Assembly: GCA_973895155.1 (NCBI GenBank)
Contig: OZ316895.1
Span: 19,096,001 to 19,160,000 of the forward strand
Direction of reading: 5' to 3'
DNA length: 64,000 nucleotides
DNA from: Marsupella aquatica
Taxonomy: Eukaryota; Marchantiophyta
The position numbers and the translations under genes were made by a program. Below are positions 23,801 through 34,675 of the stretch, piece by piece. Below the pieces are notes generated by a model, which saw only the letters and a list, made by a program, of their open reading frames with translations, was not told the origin of the DNA and made no database searches. Within the stretch, counting starts at the first letter, position 1. Each line of letters begins with the position of its first letter.

Positions 23801-24325
23801 GCACTAGGTTCCATAGTTTCTTTGAGGACATAGTTGTCCTCTTCTGAGCAATCTCTTTTGGTTGCTCTTTTCTTTGATTGCATTGTACTTTACTTTTTGT
23901 GGCAGCTCCTTTGACTTTCATGGTCCCGGAGCTTATAATACATTACCATTACCATTACCATTACTAGCCAAGCTTTTCTCCAGCAAGTGCTTAGCAGGTT
24001 TGGGGCTTGTGTAGAGTGCCTCACTGACCAAGGCTCTGAATTCAAAGGAGAATTTCAGGACCTACTTGACCATGCTCTCATTGATCATCGTAGAACTTCA
24101 AGGGATCATCCTCGAGCGGATGGTCTAGCTAAGCAGATGGTACAGACATGCAAACAAGGATTGCAAAAAATATGCCTCACCAAGAATAAGAAAGATTGGG
24201 ACTTGGCATTGCCTGACATTGTCATGGGGTGTTGCATGTCCAACCATGCCTCCTTGTCCAACTGCTCTCCTTATTTTCTACTTTTTGGTCGGCATCCAGT
24301 TCCTCCATCTTTTATTGTTTCTCAA
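23773..24325 (+). pseudogene. Ty3/gypsy integrase fragment, plus orientation
   Basis: Once the LINE insertion is removed, this encodes the integrase core segment with FGACVECLTDQGSEF, DHRRTSRDHPRADGLA and NKKDWDLALPDI up to LLFGRHPVPPS. It is closely related to the integrases at 22760-22300 (minus) and 36780-37140 (plus). It abuts the minus-strand copy head to head near 23770, indicating rearrangement rather than independent insertion. Confidence 0.82.
23808..23962 (+). mobile_element. 155-bp LINE 3' end inserted in integrase sequence
   Basis: The sequence equals the 3' tail of the LINE at 34511-34670 (TTCCATAGTTTCTTTGAGGA through GGAGCTTATAATACATTACC) and ends in (ATTACC)n. It is flanked by ACTAG at 23803-23807 and 23963-23967, a short target-site duplication that interrupts integrase sequence which is continuous at 36770-36800. 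It is an extremely 5'-truncated LINE insertion. Confidence 0.88.
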
Positions 24326-26768
24326 AGGAAAAGAGATGCCTCTAAATGATGGGTTGGGACCTTGAGAGTCATGACATGAAATATTTCAGGACTTTCTATA
24401 GAATCAGCAATAGGAGGAGAACCCTTGTTTGAGAATGCTGACATCTTGCTCTTCATGGAGACTTGGCAATATGAGGAGAATGACCTACCTAGCATCAAGG
24501 ATTTTACTTGCATTGGATCTCTCTTCAATAAAAAGAACACCACAAGGAGAAGAGGGTTTGGAGGTATTGCAGTCTACACCAGGAACCATCTTCAACACAT
24601 AACATCTATTGAGCATGAAGATCCAAGCAAGCAATTCATGGTGGTGAGACTACATACTAGAGGTACTCCATCATTTCTAATTGTCACCTATTTTGCCCCA
24701 CATAGCATGAATGTGTACAAAATGGGAATTGCTAATGCACAATATCCATTCCATAACTTGATTCAGGTTATACATGATGTATCAGTACTAGGAGAGACAT
24801 GGATAGTGGGAGACTTTAATGCTAGAGTGTCTCACCAACAATTCATTGATAGTGGAGATTTTGGGGCATTGCCTTGGATATCATGCAATGAAGACTCATC
24901 TTGGTTGAGAAAAGCTATAGATACTAGGGTAAATGATATGACACCCCATTTTCTGCAATTAGGAGCTTCTTGTAATCTGAGAATATTGAATGGGCTTGAA
25001 AGATTTCCTCATTCATCAGGTTATACATTTAGGTCAAGCCAAAGATGTAACACCATTGATTATCTCCTAGCATCACCATCTTCAGCTAGTAGAGTGATTT
25101 TAGAATACTTGATCAACAACCAGAGTCTTCACATCTGCCCTTGTTATTTCATCTAGATTTGGCCAAAAGTTTTAGAGAAGAGATAACAAGGAAAAGATAT
25201 ATTCCTAGACTCTTCCTGGATCATGATAAGGCTGATGTATTTAGAGGGGAGATTGAGGCCCTACTACCAACACATTCCAATGTGTTGGAACTACCACAAC
25301 TGACAGCAAAGGCAGCTACTAATGTATTCTCTAAAAGACCATTGTCCACAAAACAAACCATGAAAGCATGGTTTGATGAAGAGTAGGTAGAAGCTAGAAG
25401 GAGGGCCATGGCACAACCTGAAGATGTAAAGTTACTTGCATTGAGAATATATAGTAACTTTGTGAAGCACAAGAAGAGATGCTTCATGAGGAAACTTCAA
25501 CAAGTGCTTTCCCAAGAACTTCAAGAGAATCCTAAAGGCTTTTGGAAGAGATTTCAGGTGAAAAAAGAAGATCCTACTTGGAGCAACGAACATTGGTAAG
25601 CTATGCAAAGTCTGTCTACTTCTATTCTGAAGCTACTTCCATGCCTTTGGAGATTGGGGAAGCTATTCAATTCTCATATATAGAGGTGCAAACTCAACTA
25701 TCTAGAATGCAAAAGGGCAAGGCTGCAGATTTGCAAGGGTTCACAGTGGAGCTCCTACAATGGGGTGGATCTTCTTTGGTATCAGCATTCACTATGTGTT
25801 TGAATCAAGTGGTCCAAGGTGGCTTACCTCAAGATTGGAGTACAAGGAGATTGGTACTATTCACAAGGGAGGCTCTAAGAATGAGGTGAGCAACTATAGG
25901 ACTACCATGATAGCTAGTATCTTTGTTAAAGTTCTAGGAGGATCTAGAAGCTAGACTAGTTCTTGGGTTGAAAACACATGAAAAGAGCATCATCACAAGT
26001 TGGTTTAGGGCAGGTTTCAGTACTCTAGATCACATGCTTTGCCTTAGAGTGTTAGAGGAAGAGGGGCTAAAATACTCAAGCTACCTCTATTTTGCTTGTT
26101 TGTAGACTCTCCAAACATTTGATCGGGTTGTAGACACAAGCTTTGGGAGAGGTTGAATAGTCTCAAAGTTCCTCTTGAGATGAGAATAGCTATTACACAA
26201 TTGTATCAAAAGGTAGTGATTAGATTCTCTAGTAGTAGCTATGAGGTGGTTCCTATGAGGGATGTAAACCCCATGATGTTGTATGAAGAACAAGAGTATC
26301 TTAGAGCTCCCATTTCTATGAGGTTGAGACAAGTGATTGCTAGATATAGACTCATCTCACATCACTTGGAGGTAGAGGAGGGTAGATGGAAGGGAATTAG
26401 GAGGCAGGATAGGGTGTGTAGACTTTGTGATAGTGGCAGCATTGAGAATGAATATCATGTATTCATAGCATGTAGACGGTATGAGGAGGTTCGAATAGCA
26501 CATCAAATCCTTGTTTCTGATCTGCATGATCTATTTAGGTTGCCACCAAAGCAACTTGGATTGTATATCATGGCAGTGGATAGGAAACGATGTGATAGCA
26601 TTACACATTAGTGACTCTTAAGGTCCTTAGTTTGTTATTAGTGAGGATGTAGAGATCCTCACATGAGCATTTGACTCATTTCTTTGCTTTGTATTTGGTT
26701 TTTTTGCCACAGCTCCCTTGACTCATTGGGTCGTCGTGGAGCTTAGAATTTGACTTTGACTTTGACTC
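24326..26768 (+). mobile_element. LINE family A, copy 1 (internally deleted)
   Basis: It encodes an apurinic-type endonuclease (FENADILLFMETWQ, VGDFNARVSH, FRSSQRCNTIDYLLASPS), then the RT N-terminal part up to LYQKVVIRFSSSSYEVVP near 26250, where it jumps directly to MRDVNPMMLYEE and the terminal zinc-binding region (CRLCDSGSIENEYHVF). The whole RT catalytic core is deleted. The 3' end is (TTTGAC)n at about 26748-26766. Stops and frameshifts are scattered through the endonuclease and RT parts. No ORF1 is seen. Confidence 0.88.
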
Positions 26769-27840
26769 CTAGCACACTTGTGTGATCCAAGGCTGCCCAC
26801 TATCTCCAATGCTCTTTGGGGTCTTCATTGACCAGCTACATGATTTGGTAGAGGAGATGGGAGGCGTAGGTTCTCAATTGGGAACACTGGCCATCCAACT
26901 TCTTATATTTGCAGATGATGTGGTGCTTCTAGCTCACTCCCAATCTGATTTTCAACAACATCTTCTTGCCCTAGAACATTTTTGCAAACAATCAGACATG
27001 TAGGTCAACATGAAGAAGACCAAGTGCCTTGTACTTGGTACGAAGCAAGAGCTTTCTCTCTATTTTGCAGGTGAAAAGGTGGAGATGGTGACCTCTTACA
27101 AGTATCTTGGGGTGGAGTTTTCCCAAAGCATGAGTTGGGCTGCATGTCTGACGCATAGTGTGGCTCATGGTTACAAGGCCTTCTATAGCATGGTTAAGAA
27201 GTGCAAGGGAGCAAGCCTTTCCACTTGGAAGTTGAAGAAACAACTCTTCAATTCCTTGGTAAGGCCTCTTATTTTTATAGAGTGCAAGTATGGGGCCCAT
27301 CTATTTCTCAATCTTGTTGGAAAAAGGTAGAGGCCATCCAAAAGCTTTTCTTGGAGATGGAGCTTGGAGCTTGGAGTGAAAACCCAAATTTCTATGAAGT
27401 TGAGACAAATGATTGCTAGATATAGACTCAGCTCACATCACTTGGAGGTAGAGGAGGGTCGATGGAAGGGAATTAGGAGGCAGGATAGGGTGTGTAGACT
27501 TTATGATAATGGTAGCATTGAGAATGAATATCATGTATTCATAGCATGTAGACGGTATGAGGAGGTTCGAGTATCACATCAAATCCTTGTTTCTGATCTG
27601 CATGATCTATTTAGGTTGCCACCAAAGCAACTTGGATTGTATATCATGGCAGTGGATAGGAAAAGATGTGATAGCATTACACATTAGTGACTCTTAGGGT
27701 CCTTAGTTTGTTATTAGTGAGGATGTAGAGATCCTCACATGAGCATTTGACTCATTTCTTTGCTTTGTATTTGGCTTTTTTGCCACAGCTCCCTTGACTC
27801 ATTGGGTCGTCGTGGAGCTTAGAATTTGACTTTGACTTTG
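26769..27840 (+). mobile_element. LINE family A, copy 2 (5'-truncated, internally deleted)
   Basis: This begins at CCTAGCACACTTG, the position where copy 1 is interrupted, and encodes the RT core (IQGCPLSPMLFGVFID, LLIFADDVVLLAHSQ with the catalytic FADD, YKYLGVEF). After MELGVKTQ near 27380 it jumps to ISMKLRQMIARYRL, losing the segment between, and ends with the zinc-binding region and (TTTGAC)n at about 27822-27838. Single-base changes give stops (for example at 27001-27003). Confidence 0.88.
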
Positions 27841-28338
27841 ATTCATTCTCAATGGTGACTTTGTGATAGTGGTAGCATTGAGAATGAATCAAAAGTCAAA
27901 GTCAAATTCTAAGCTCCACGACGACCCAATGAGTCAAGGGAGCTGTGGCAAAAAAGCCAAATACAAAGCAAAGAAATGAGTCAAATGCTCATGTGAGGAT
28001 CTCTACATCCTCACTAATAACAAACTAAGGACCCTAAGAGTCACTAATGTGTAATGCTATCACATCGTTTCTTATCCACTGCCATGATATACAGTCCAAG
28101 TTGCTTTGGTGGCAACCTAAATAGATCATGCAGATCAGAAACAAGGATTTGATGTGCTATTCGAACCTCCTCATACCGTCTACATGCTATGAATACATGA
28201 TATTCATTCTCAATGCTGCCACTATCACAAAGTCTACACACCCTATTCTGCCTCCTAATTCCCTTCCATCTACCCTCCTCTACCTCCAAGTGATGTGAGT
28301 TGAGTCTATATCTAGCAATCACGTGTCTCAACCTCATA
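27392..28338. repeat. Large palindrome from tail-to-tail LINE copies
   Basis: Arms of about 460 bp (27392-27854 and 27876-28338) are near-perfect reverse complements around a 21-bp spacer (27855-27875); the innermost 14 bp, ATTCATTCTCAATG / CATTGAGAATGAAT, are a perfect inverted repeat. The spacer itself matches LINE zinc-binding-region coding sequence. The palindrome forms where LINE copy 2 (+) meets copy 3 (-). Confidence 0.9.
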
Positions 28339-31300
28339 GAAATGGGAGCTCTAAGATACTCTTGTTCTTCATACAACATCATGGGGTTTACATCCCTCAT
28401 AAAATACTATAATCTAGGGCTAGGATCACTCCAAAGTTTTCTAATAGCTTTATCACGCAAGAGTGACCAAAGCTTCTTTGGTTGAGTATGCCATTCATGC
28501 TCAGATAAGTCCCATGATTGGGCCCAGCTACATACATCAGCATACCAACCAAAAGCTCTAGATATGTGAAAGGCTTGCGTAGGTAGCCTAGAATCATTCA
28601 ACGCCTCCACTCTCCTAGCATATTGAAGAGTGTGATAGAGAGCTTCAACCTCCAATGGTAGAAGACCTACCTCAGCCAATAACAAGGGGTATGGGGTTTG
28701 GGTTTTCACTCCAAGCTCCATCTCCAAGAAAAGCTTTTGGATGGCCTCTACCTTTTTCCAACAAGATTGAGAAGTAGAAGGGCCCCATACTTGCACCCCA
28801 TAAAGAATAACAGACCTTATCAAGGAATTGAAGAGTTGTTTCTTCAACTTCCAAGTGGAAAGGCTTGCTCCCTTGCACTTCTTAACCATGCTGTAGAAGG
28901 CCTTGTAACCATGAGCCACCCTATGCATCACACATGTAGCCCAACTCATGCTTCGAGAAAACTCCACCCCAAGATACTTGTAAGAGGTCACCATCTCCAC
29001 CTTTTCACCTGCAAAATAGAGAGAAAGGTCTTGCTTTGTACCAAGTACAAGGCACTTGGTCTTCCTCATGTTGACCTGCATGCCTGATTGTTTGCAAAAA
29101 TGCTCTAGGGCTAGAAGATGTTGTTGCAAATCAGATTGGGAGTGAGCTAGAAGCACCACATCATCTGCAAATATAAGAAGTTGGATGGCCAGTGTTCCCA
29201 ACTGAGAACCTACGCCTCCCATCTCCTCTAGCAAATCATGTAGCTAGTCAATGAAGACCCCAAAGAGCGTTGGAGATAGTGGGCAGCCTTGGATCACACC
29301 AAGTGTGCTAGGAACCTCCTCATAGCTACTACCAGAGAATCTAATCATTATCTTTTGATACAATAGTGCAATAGCTATTATCATCTCAAGAGGAACTTCG
29401 AGACTAATCAACCGCTCCCAAAGCTTGTGTCTACAAACCCTATCAAATGCTTTGGAGAAGTCTACAAACAAGCAAAATAGAGGTAGCTTGAGTCTTTTAG
29501 CCCTCTCCTCTAACACTCTAAGGCAAAGCATGTGATCTAGAGTACTAAAACCTGCCCTAAAACCAGCTTGTGATGATGCTCTTTTCATGTGTTTTTCAAC
29601 CCAAGAACTAAGTCTAGCTTCTAGTAGTCCTCCTAAAACTTTAGCAAAGATACTAGCTATCATGATAGTCCTATAACTCACCTCATTCTTAGAGCCTCCC
29701 TTGTGAATAGGTACCAATCTCCTTGTACTCCAATCTGGAGGTAAGCCACCTTGGACCACTTGATTCAAACATGCAGTGAGTGCTGATACCAAAGAAGATC
29801 CACCCCATTGTAGGAGCTCCACTGTGAACCCTTGAAAATCTGCAGCCTTGCCCTTTTGCATTCTAGATAGTTGAGTTTGCACCTCTATATCTGAGAATTG
29901 AATAGCTTCCCCAATCTCCAAAGGCATGGAAGTAGCTTCGGGATAGAAGTAGACAGACTTCACATAGCTTACCAATGTTTGTTGCTCCAAGCAAGTATCT
30001 TCTTTTTTCACCTGAAATCTCTTCCAAAAGCCTTTAGGATTCTCTTGAAGTACTTGAGAAAGCACTTGTTGATGTTGCCTCATGAAGCATCTCTTCTTGT
30101 GCTTCGCAAAGTTACTATACATTCTCAATGCAAGTAACTTTACATCTTCAGGTTGTGCCATGGCCCTCCTTCTAGCTTCTACACACTCTGCATCAAACCA
30201 TGCTTTCATGGTTTGTTTTGTGGACAATGATCTTTTAGAGAATGCAGTAGTAGCTGCTTTTGCTATCAGTTGTGATAGTTCCAACACATTGGAATGTGTT
30301 GTTAATAGGGCCTCAATCTCCCCTCTAAATACATCAGCCTTATCATGATCCAGAAAGAGTCTAGAAATATGTTTTTTCCTTGTTATCCCCTCTCTAAAAT
30401 TTGTGGCCAAATCTAGATGAAATAACAAGGGTAGATGTGAAAACTCTGGTTGTTGATCAAGTATTCTAAAATCAATCACTCTATTAGTTGAAGATGGTGA
30501 TGCTAGGAGATAATCAATGGTGCTATATCCTTGGCTTGATCTAAATGTATAACCTGATGAATGAGGAAATCTTTCAAGCCCATATAATATTCTCAGATTA
30601 CAAAAAGCTCCTAATTGTAGAAAATGGGGTGTCATATCATTTACCCTAGTATCTATAGCTTTTCTCAACCAAGATGAGTCTTCATTACATGATATCCAAG
30701 GCAATGCCCCCAAATCTCCACTTTCAATGAATTGTTGGTGAGACACTCTAGCATTAAAGTCTCCCACTATCCATGTCCCTCCTAGTACTGATACATCATG
30801 TATAACTTGAATCAAGTTATGGAATGGATATTGTGCATTAGCAATTCCCATCTTGTACACATTCATACTAAGTGGGGTAAAATAGGTGGCAATTAGAAAT
30901 GATGGAATTCCTCTAGTATGTAGTCTCACCACCATGAATTGCTTGCTTGGATCTGGGGTAAATACAAACAACAGGAAACAGCAAACAGTAACAGAAACTG
31001 GTAACAGGAAAATGAGTGGTAAGGTTTTTGAAATTTTTTTTTGGGATTTGTTTTTGGGAAAAAAAAGGTTTTTTTTTTCAAAATTTTATTTTTTTTGCTA
31101 GTGCCCAAAGCTAGCCAAAAAATGTTGTAACTTAGATTTTTTTGGAAAATGAAACTTTTTAAAAAATATTTTGACATGGTTATTTTTCCTGGTAACAGTA
31201 ACTTTTTGCTGGTGACAGGAAAAAATTTCTTGGTACCAGTAAACCTGTTTCCTGTTTACTCTCACGCGTGCCATACCCCTTGGATCTTCATGCTCAATAG

Positions 31301-31502
31301 ATGTCATGTGTTGAAGATGGTTCTTGGTGTAGACTGCAATACCTCCAAACCCTCTTCCCCTTGTGGTGTTCTTTTTATTGAAGAGAGATCCAATGCAAGT
31401 AAAATCCTTGATGCTAGGTAGATCATTCTCCTCATATTGCCAAGTCTCCATGAAGAGCAAGATGTCAGCATTCTCAAACAAGGGTTCTCCTCCTATTGCT
31501 GA
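27876..31502 (-). mobile_element. LINE family A, copy 3 (nearly full-length ORF2)
   Basis: On the minus strand the endonuclease (31490-30100: WQYEENDLPS, VGDFNARVSHQQF, STIDYLLASPSS), RT (29620-28900: AGFRAGFSTLDH, LFVDFSKAFDRV, IQGCPLSPTLFGVFID, FADDVVLLAH), thumb/connection and zinc-binding region (CRLCDSGSIENEYHVF, 28240-28190) are all present. Lesions are few: a 324-bp MITE with duplication in the endonuclease (30955-31278), a TAG at 29241-29243 and a stop near 28404. The 5' end stops at about 31502, a little short of copy 1, next to the methyltransferase ORF. Tail is (TTTGAC)n. Clade not determined; an I- or RTE-like lineage is possible given the short tandem tail. Confidence 0.9.
30955..31278. 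mobile_element. 324-bp MITE in LINE endonuclease
   Basis: It is flanked by a 9-bp duplication CTTGGATCT (30946-30954 and 31279-31287). The uninterrupted reading exists in LINE copy 1 near 24620. Ends are GGGGTAAATAC and GCCATACCC, giving only about 5 bp of terminal inversion, while subterminal AAACAGGAAACAG-type motifs occur at both ends. Interior is very A/T-rich. The 9-bp duplication and G-rich ends suggest a Mutator-type non-autonomous element. Confidence 0.82.
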
Positions 31503-32900
31503 GTCTCCTATGTCAACCATTCATTGCACGATTGGATTGAAGAAGATGAAGAGGAGTTGGCTACCACACAAGCCAATGAGAGCTTACTGTCTGCACCTAC
31601 TGAGTTAGCCCCTCAACCTGAGGTTGTCCAATGGCTAAGAGCTGCCCATGGACCATTGACTATTGCTCTACAGCAATGTGAGGGCCTACAAAGCCATGGC
31701 CAGCCCATCTTCCCAGTCTTGTGCACACTAATCACTTGGACACCTCCTCAAGATGGCGTTACCTTGCTGGAGCTTTTTGGTGACATTTCTACAGGCCTAG
31801 AGAGGGTCTTGCAGTCTGGCATGATGGTGAAGAGGTACATGATCTATGTGGACATTGACCCATATGCAAGGAAGGTGGCCCAATCATGGATGCTGGAATT
31901 TTCAGCTAGGTTCCCACAACAGTTTCCACCTAGTGCATGGAAGGCAAGCTTCACTCTCTTTCCTCCTGATGTTCAGTTGCTACAATAGAAACACATTGAG
32001 CTACTTGGTTCCTTGGACCTCATCATTGCTGGCTGGGAATGCCAAGGCTTCTTTGTTGCAGGTTCTGGAGCTGGTTTGAGTGATCCCCGGTCAGCACTCT
32101 TCATGGACCTGGTACAAATACTCAATTGGGCCCAGGCTCTTTACCCTGCTGTTGGTTATGTCATTGAGAACACACCCTCTCAATTTGACCAGCGAAAGAA
32201 CATCCAAGAGGATTTTCTTCTAGTCCAACACTATCTTGGTCCACCGTTCTTAATTGATGCAGCCCAATGTGGGTCTTATGCGCATTGTTTGCGTAATTTC
32301 TGGACCAATATTGCACCGGTTAGCTTACTACAATTGGCTCTAAAACATACGGTCAGGGACCCTACATTACAGGTGCACCAGATTTTGGATGCTAATAGCT
32401 CTTGTCAGCCCGTCACTCGACAAGAGAGAGTACCTTGGTACCTTGCTAACACCATTGGGGAGCCCAGAGGTGCTTGGCCTACCTTTGTTTTGTTTCCTAG
32501 TGCCTATGCCTTCTAAGGGGATGGACCAGGGCTGGTCTACCGTCACGCTTTGGATACATGGGATGAGCCAAGCTTGGAGGAGCGAGAGCGAGCTATGGGT
32601 TTCCAAACTGGAAATACTGGTCATGTTAAAGTGACTAGGCTAGAGTGGAATTCTCTTCTTGGCCAAGTCATGGATCTTAATGCTTTAACGTGGCTTTTGG
32701 TTACTTGTATTCTTTTCCAGATGCATAATGTTCCTACTATGGGTGACCCAGCCTCTCGCCTTAATGAAGTTCTTACCTGGCACCCTGCTGAAGTACATTT
32801 ACCCATCCTCTCCACTCTACATTTCACTCCTAGTGTTGGGGGGGGAGACGTACTCTGTAATGTGACTGAAATTTCAAAATCAGAGCATGGCATGGACCAG
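31503..32900 (+). pseudogene. Cytosine-5 DNA methyltransferase, retroelement-associated
   Basis: This is one frame broken only by stops at 31986-31988 and 32514-32516. Motifs appear in standard C5-methyltransferase order: I, SAM binding (LLELFGDISTGLE, about 31770); II (YVDIDPYARKVA, about 31848); IV with the catalytic Cys (LIIAGWECQGFF, about 32020-32055) followed by GLSDPRSALF; VI (YVIENTPSQF, about 32155); VIII (IDAAQCGSYAHCLRNFW, about 32255-32305); and IX-X (ERERAMGF, LLGQVMDLNALTWLL, about 32580-32700). The IDA...AH..RNFW block recalls DNMT3; the motif order excludes DRM. Family consensus residues are altered in motif I (GD for GG) and IV (ECQ for PCQ). It is 5'-truncated by the LINE at 31502, in the same orientation as and upstream of the Ty3/gypsy RT at 34.7 kb, from which only another LINE separates it. 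I infer it belonged to that retroelement. Confidence 0.88.
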
Positions 32901-32914
32901 ATCACACCAGGCAA

Positions 32915-34675
32915 AGAGGAAAGCTCTTGGTTGGAGAGTGAGATGAAAAGGGCACCTTCACAAGCAGGTTTTAGGAGAGAATTCAGCACTATGGATCACA
33001 TTCTCTGCTTGAGGGTGTTGTGTGAAAAGGCCAAATCTCCACATAAACCATTATTTTGCTTGTTTGTGGACTTCTCCAAGGCCTTTGACAAAGTTTCCCG
33101 ATCCAAGCTTTGGGATAGGATGGTGGAGTTGGAAGTGCCTGAAGAGCTCAGGTTGGCTGTTTCTAAATTGTACCAAGAAGTGCGCATCAAACTTTCAAAG
33201 GAAACCTCTGAAGAAATCTGGAGCACTCTTGGGGTGATCCAAGGTTGTCCTCTCTCACCAACTCTCTTTGGCATCTTCATTGATCAGCTACACAACATTT
33301 TGGAGGAACATGGTGGAGTTGGCACTCAATTGGGTAGGTTTGTCCTCCAACTTCTTATATTTGCAGATGATGTGGTCCTACTTGCTCATGCTCAAGAAGC
33401 TTTGCAAAGACATCTCAATGCCTTGGAGGAGTTTTGTCAAGCAACAGGGATGGTAGTCAACCTCAAGAAGACCAAGTGTTTGGGCATTGGCACACGACAA
33501 AATCCAGAGCTCTACTTCCAAGGGAATCTGGTGGAATTTGTGAGGACCTACAAATACCTTGGGGTGGAGTTCTCTCAAAACTTGAGTTGGGCCTCATGTG
33601 TAAAATCTAGGGCTGCCAATGGGTACAGAGCTTTTTATACATTCATGAACAAATGCAAAAGAGCTGGTCTACACACTTGGAGGTTAAGGAAACATCTCTT
33701 TGGAGCTTTGGTGAAACCAGTCATTCTTTATGGAGCACCAATTTGGGGAGCAGGTGTGTCTAAATCTGGGTGGCAACAGATTGAGGGGCTGCAAAAGCTA
33801 TTTCTTGAGATGGAGCTTGGGATCAAGTCACAAACCCCATATGCACTTACACTTGCAGAGGCAGGCTTGTTTCCTTTGGAGGTGGAGGCACTCTTCCACA
33901 CACTCAAATACATCATGCGTGTAAGAGAGTTGGAGGAAAACAGATTTCCTTTTCATGCCTTGCGCTCATCTTCAGCTAAAGGGTGGTATGCAGATGTGTG
34001 CAGGTGGGCCCATGCTTGGGATTTTCCTGAACATGAATGGCCAACACACCCAACCAAGCTAAGAGCAAAACTTGAGCAAAAGGCTTTGCACAAACTTTGG
34101 CATGAACCTAGCCCACGGCAGCAATACTACATGAGAGATGTGAACCCCATGAAGAAATATCGAGAACAAGAATACTTATCTAGCACTATCTCAGTACAAC
34201 TTAGACAACTTATTGCTCAGTATAGACTAAGCTCACACCACCTTGAAGTAGAACAAGGGAGATGGAAGGATATTGACAGGAAAAAGAGGGTTTGTCAACT
34301 ATGTGATAGCTCTAGTATAGAGAATGAATATCATGTATTCATTGCTTGCAAGTTTTATGAGGGGGTTAGGATGGCATCTCAAATCTTGGTGAAAGATTTG
34401 TATGCATTGTTTGGTCTGCCCCCTCAGCAACTTGGAAGATATATCTTTGCGGTGGATAGGGAAAGGAGAATAGGTTTGGAAAATCTTTCAGGGCTCTCTA
34501 GGTCCATAGGGCTCTCTAGGTCCATAGTTTCTTTGAGGACATAGTTGTCCTCTTCTGAGCAATCTCTTTTGGTTGCTCTTTTCTTTGATTGCATTGTACT
34601 TTACTTTTTGTGGCAGCTCCTTTGACTTTCATGGTCCCGGAGCTTATAATACATTACCATTACCACATTACCAGA
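32915..34675 (+). mobile_element. LINE family B, 5'-truncated, RT ORF open
   Basis: From about 32930 it encodes RT with no internal stop up to 34544: AGFRREFSTMDHILCL, LFVDFSKAFDKV, IQGCPLSPTLFGIFID, LLIFADDVVLLAHAQ (catalytic FADD), YKYLGVEFSQ, then the connection region and the terminal zinc-binding domain CQLCDSSSIENEYHVF. It is related to, but distinct from, family A and matches the fragment at 2080-2916. It ends in an (ATTACC)n tail at about 34652-34670. By chance it is in frame with the C-terminus of the preceding methyltransferase, so one ORF (32550-34544) spans both. The endonuclease is missing, so the copy is dead on arrival. Confidence 0.9.

Noticed and set aside
24326-26768. LINE deletions explained as spliced introns
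   Set aside because: The missing segments do not start with GT and end with AG at the junctions; 3-4 bp microhomologies fit deletion better.
31503-32900. Host DNA methyltransferase gene (DRM or CMT)
   Set aside because: Motif order is not DRM, there is no chromo or BAH domain, no introns are visible, and it lies within retroelement sequence in the same orientation as a Ty3/gypsy pol.
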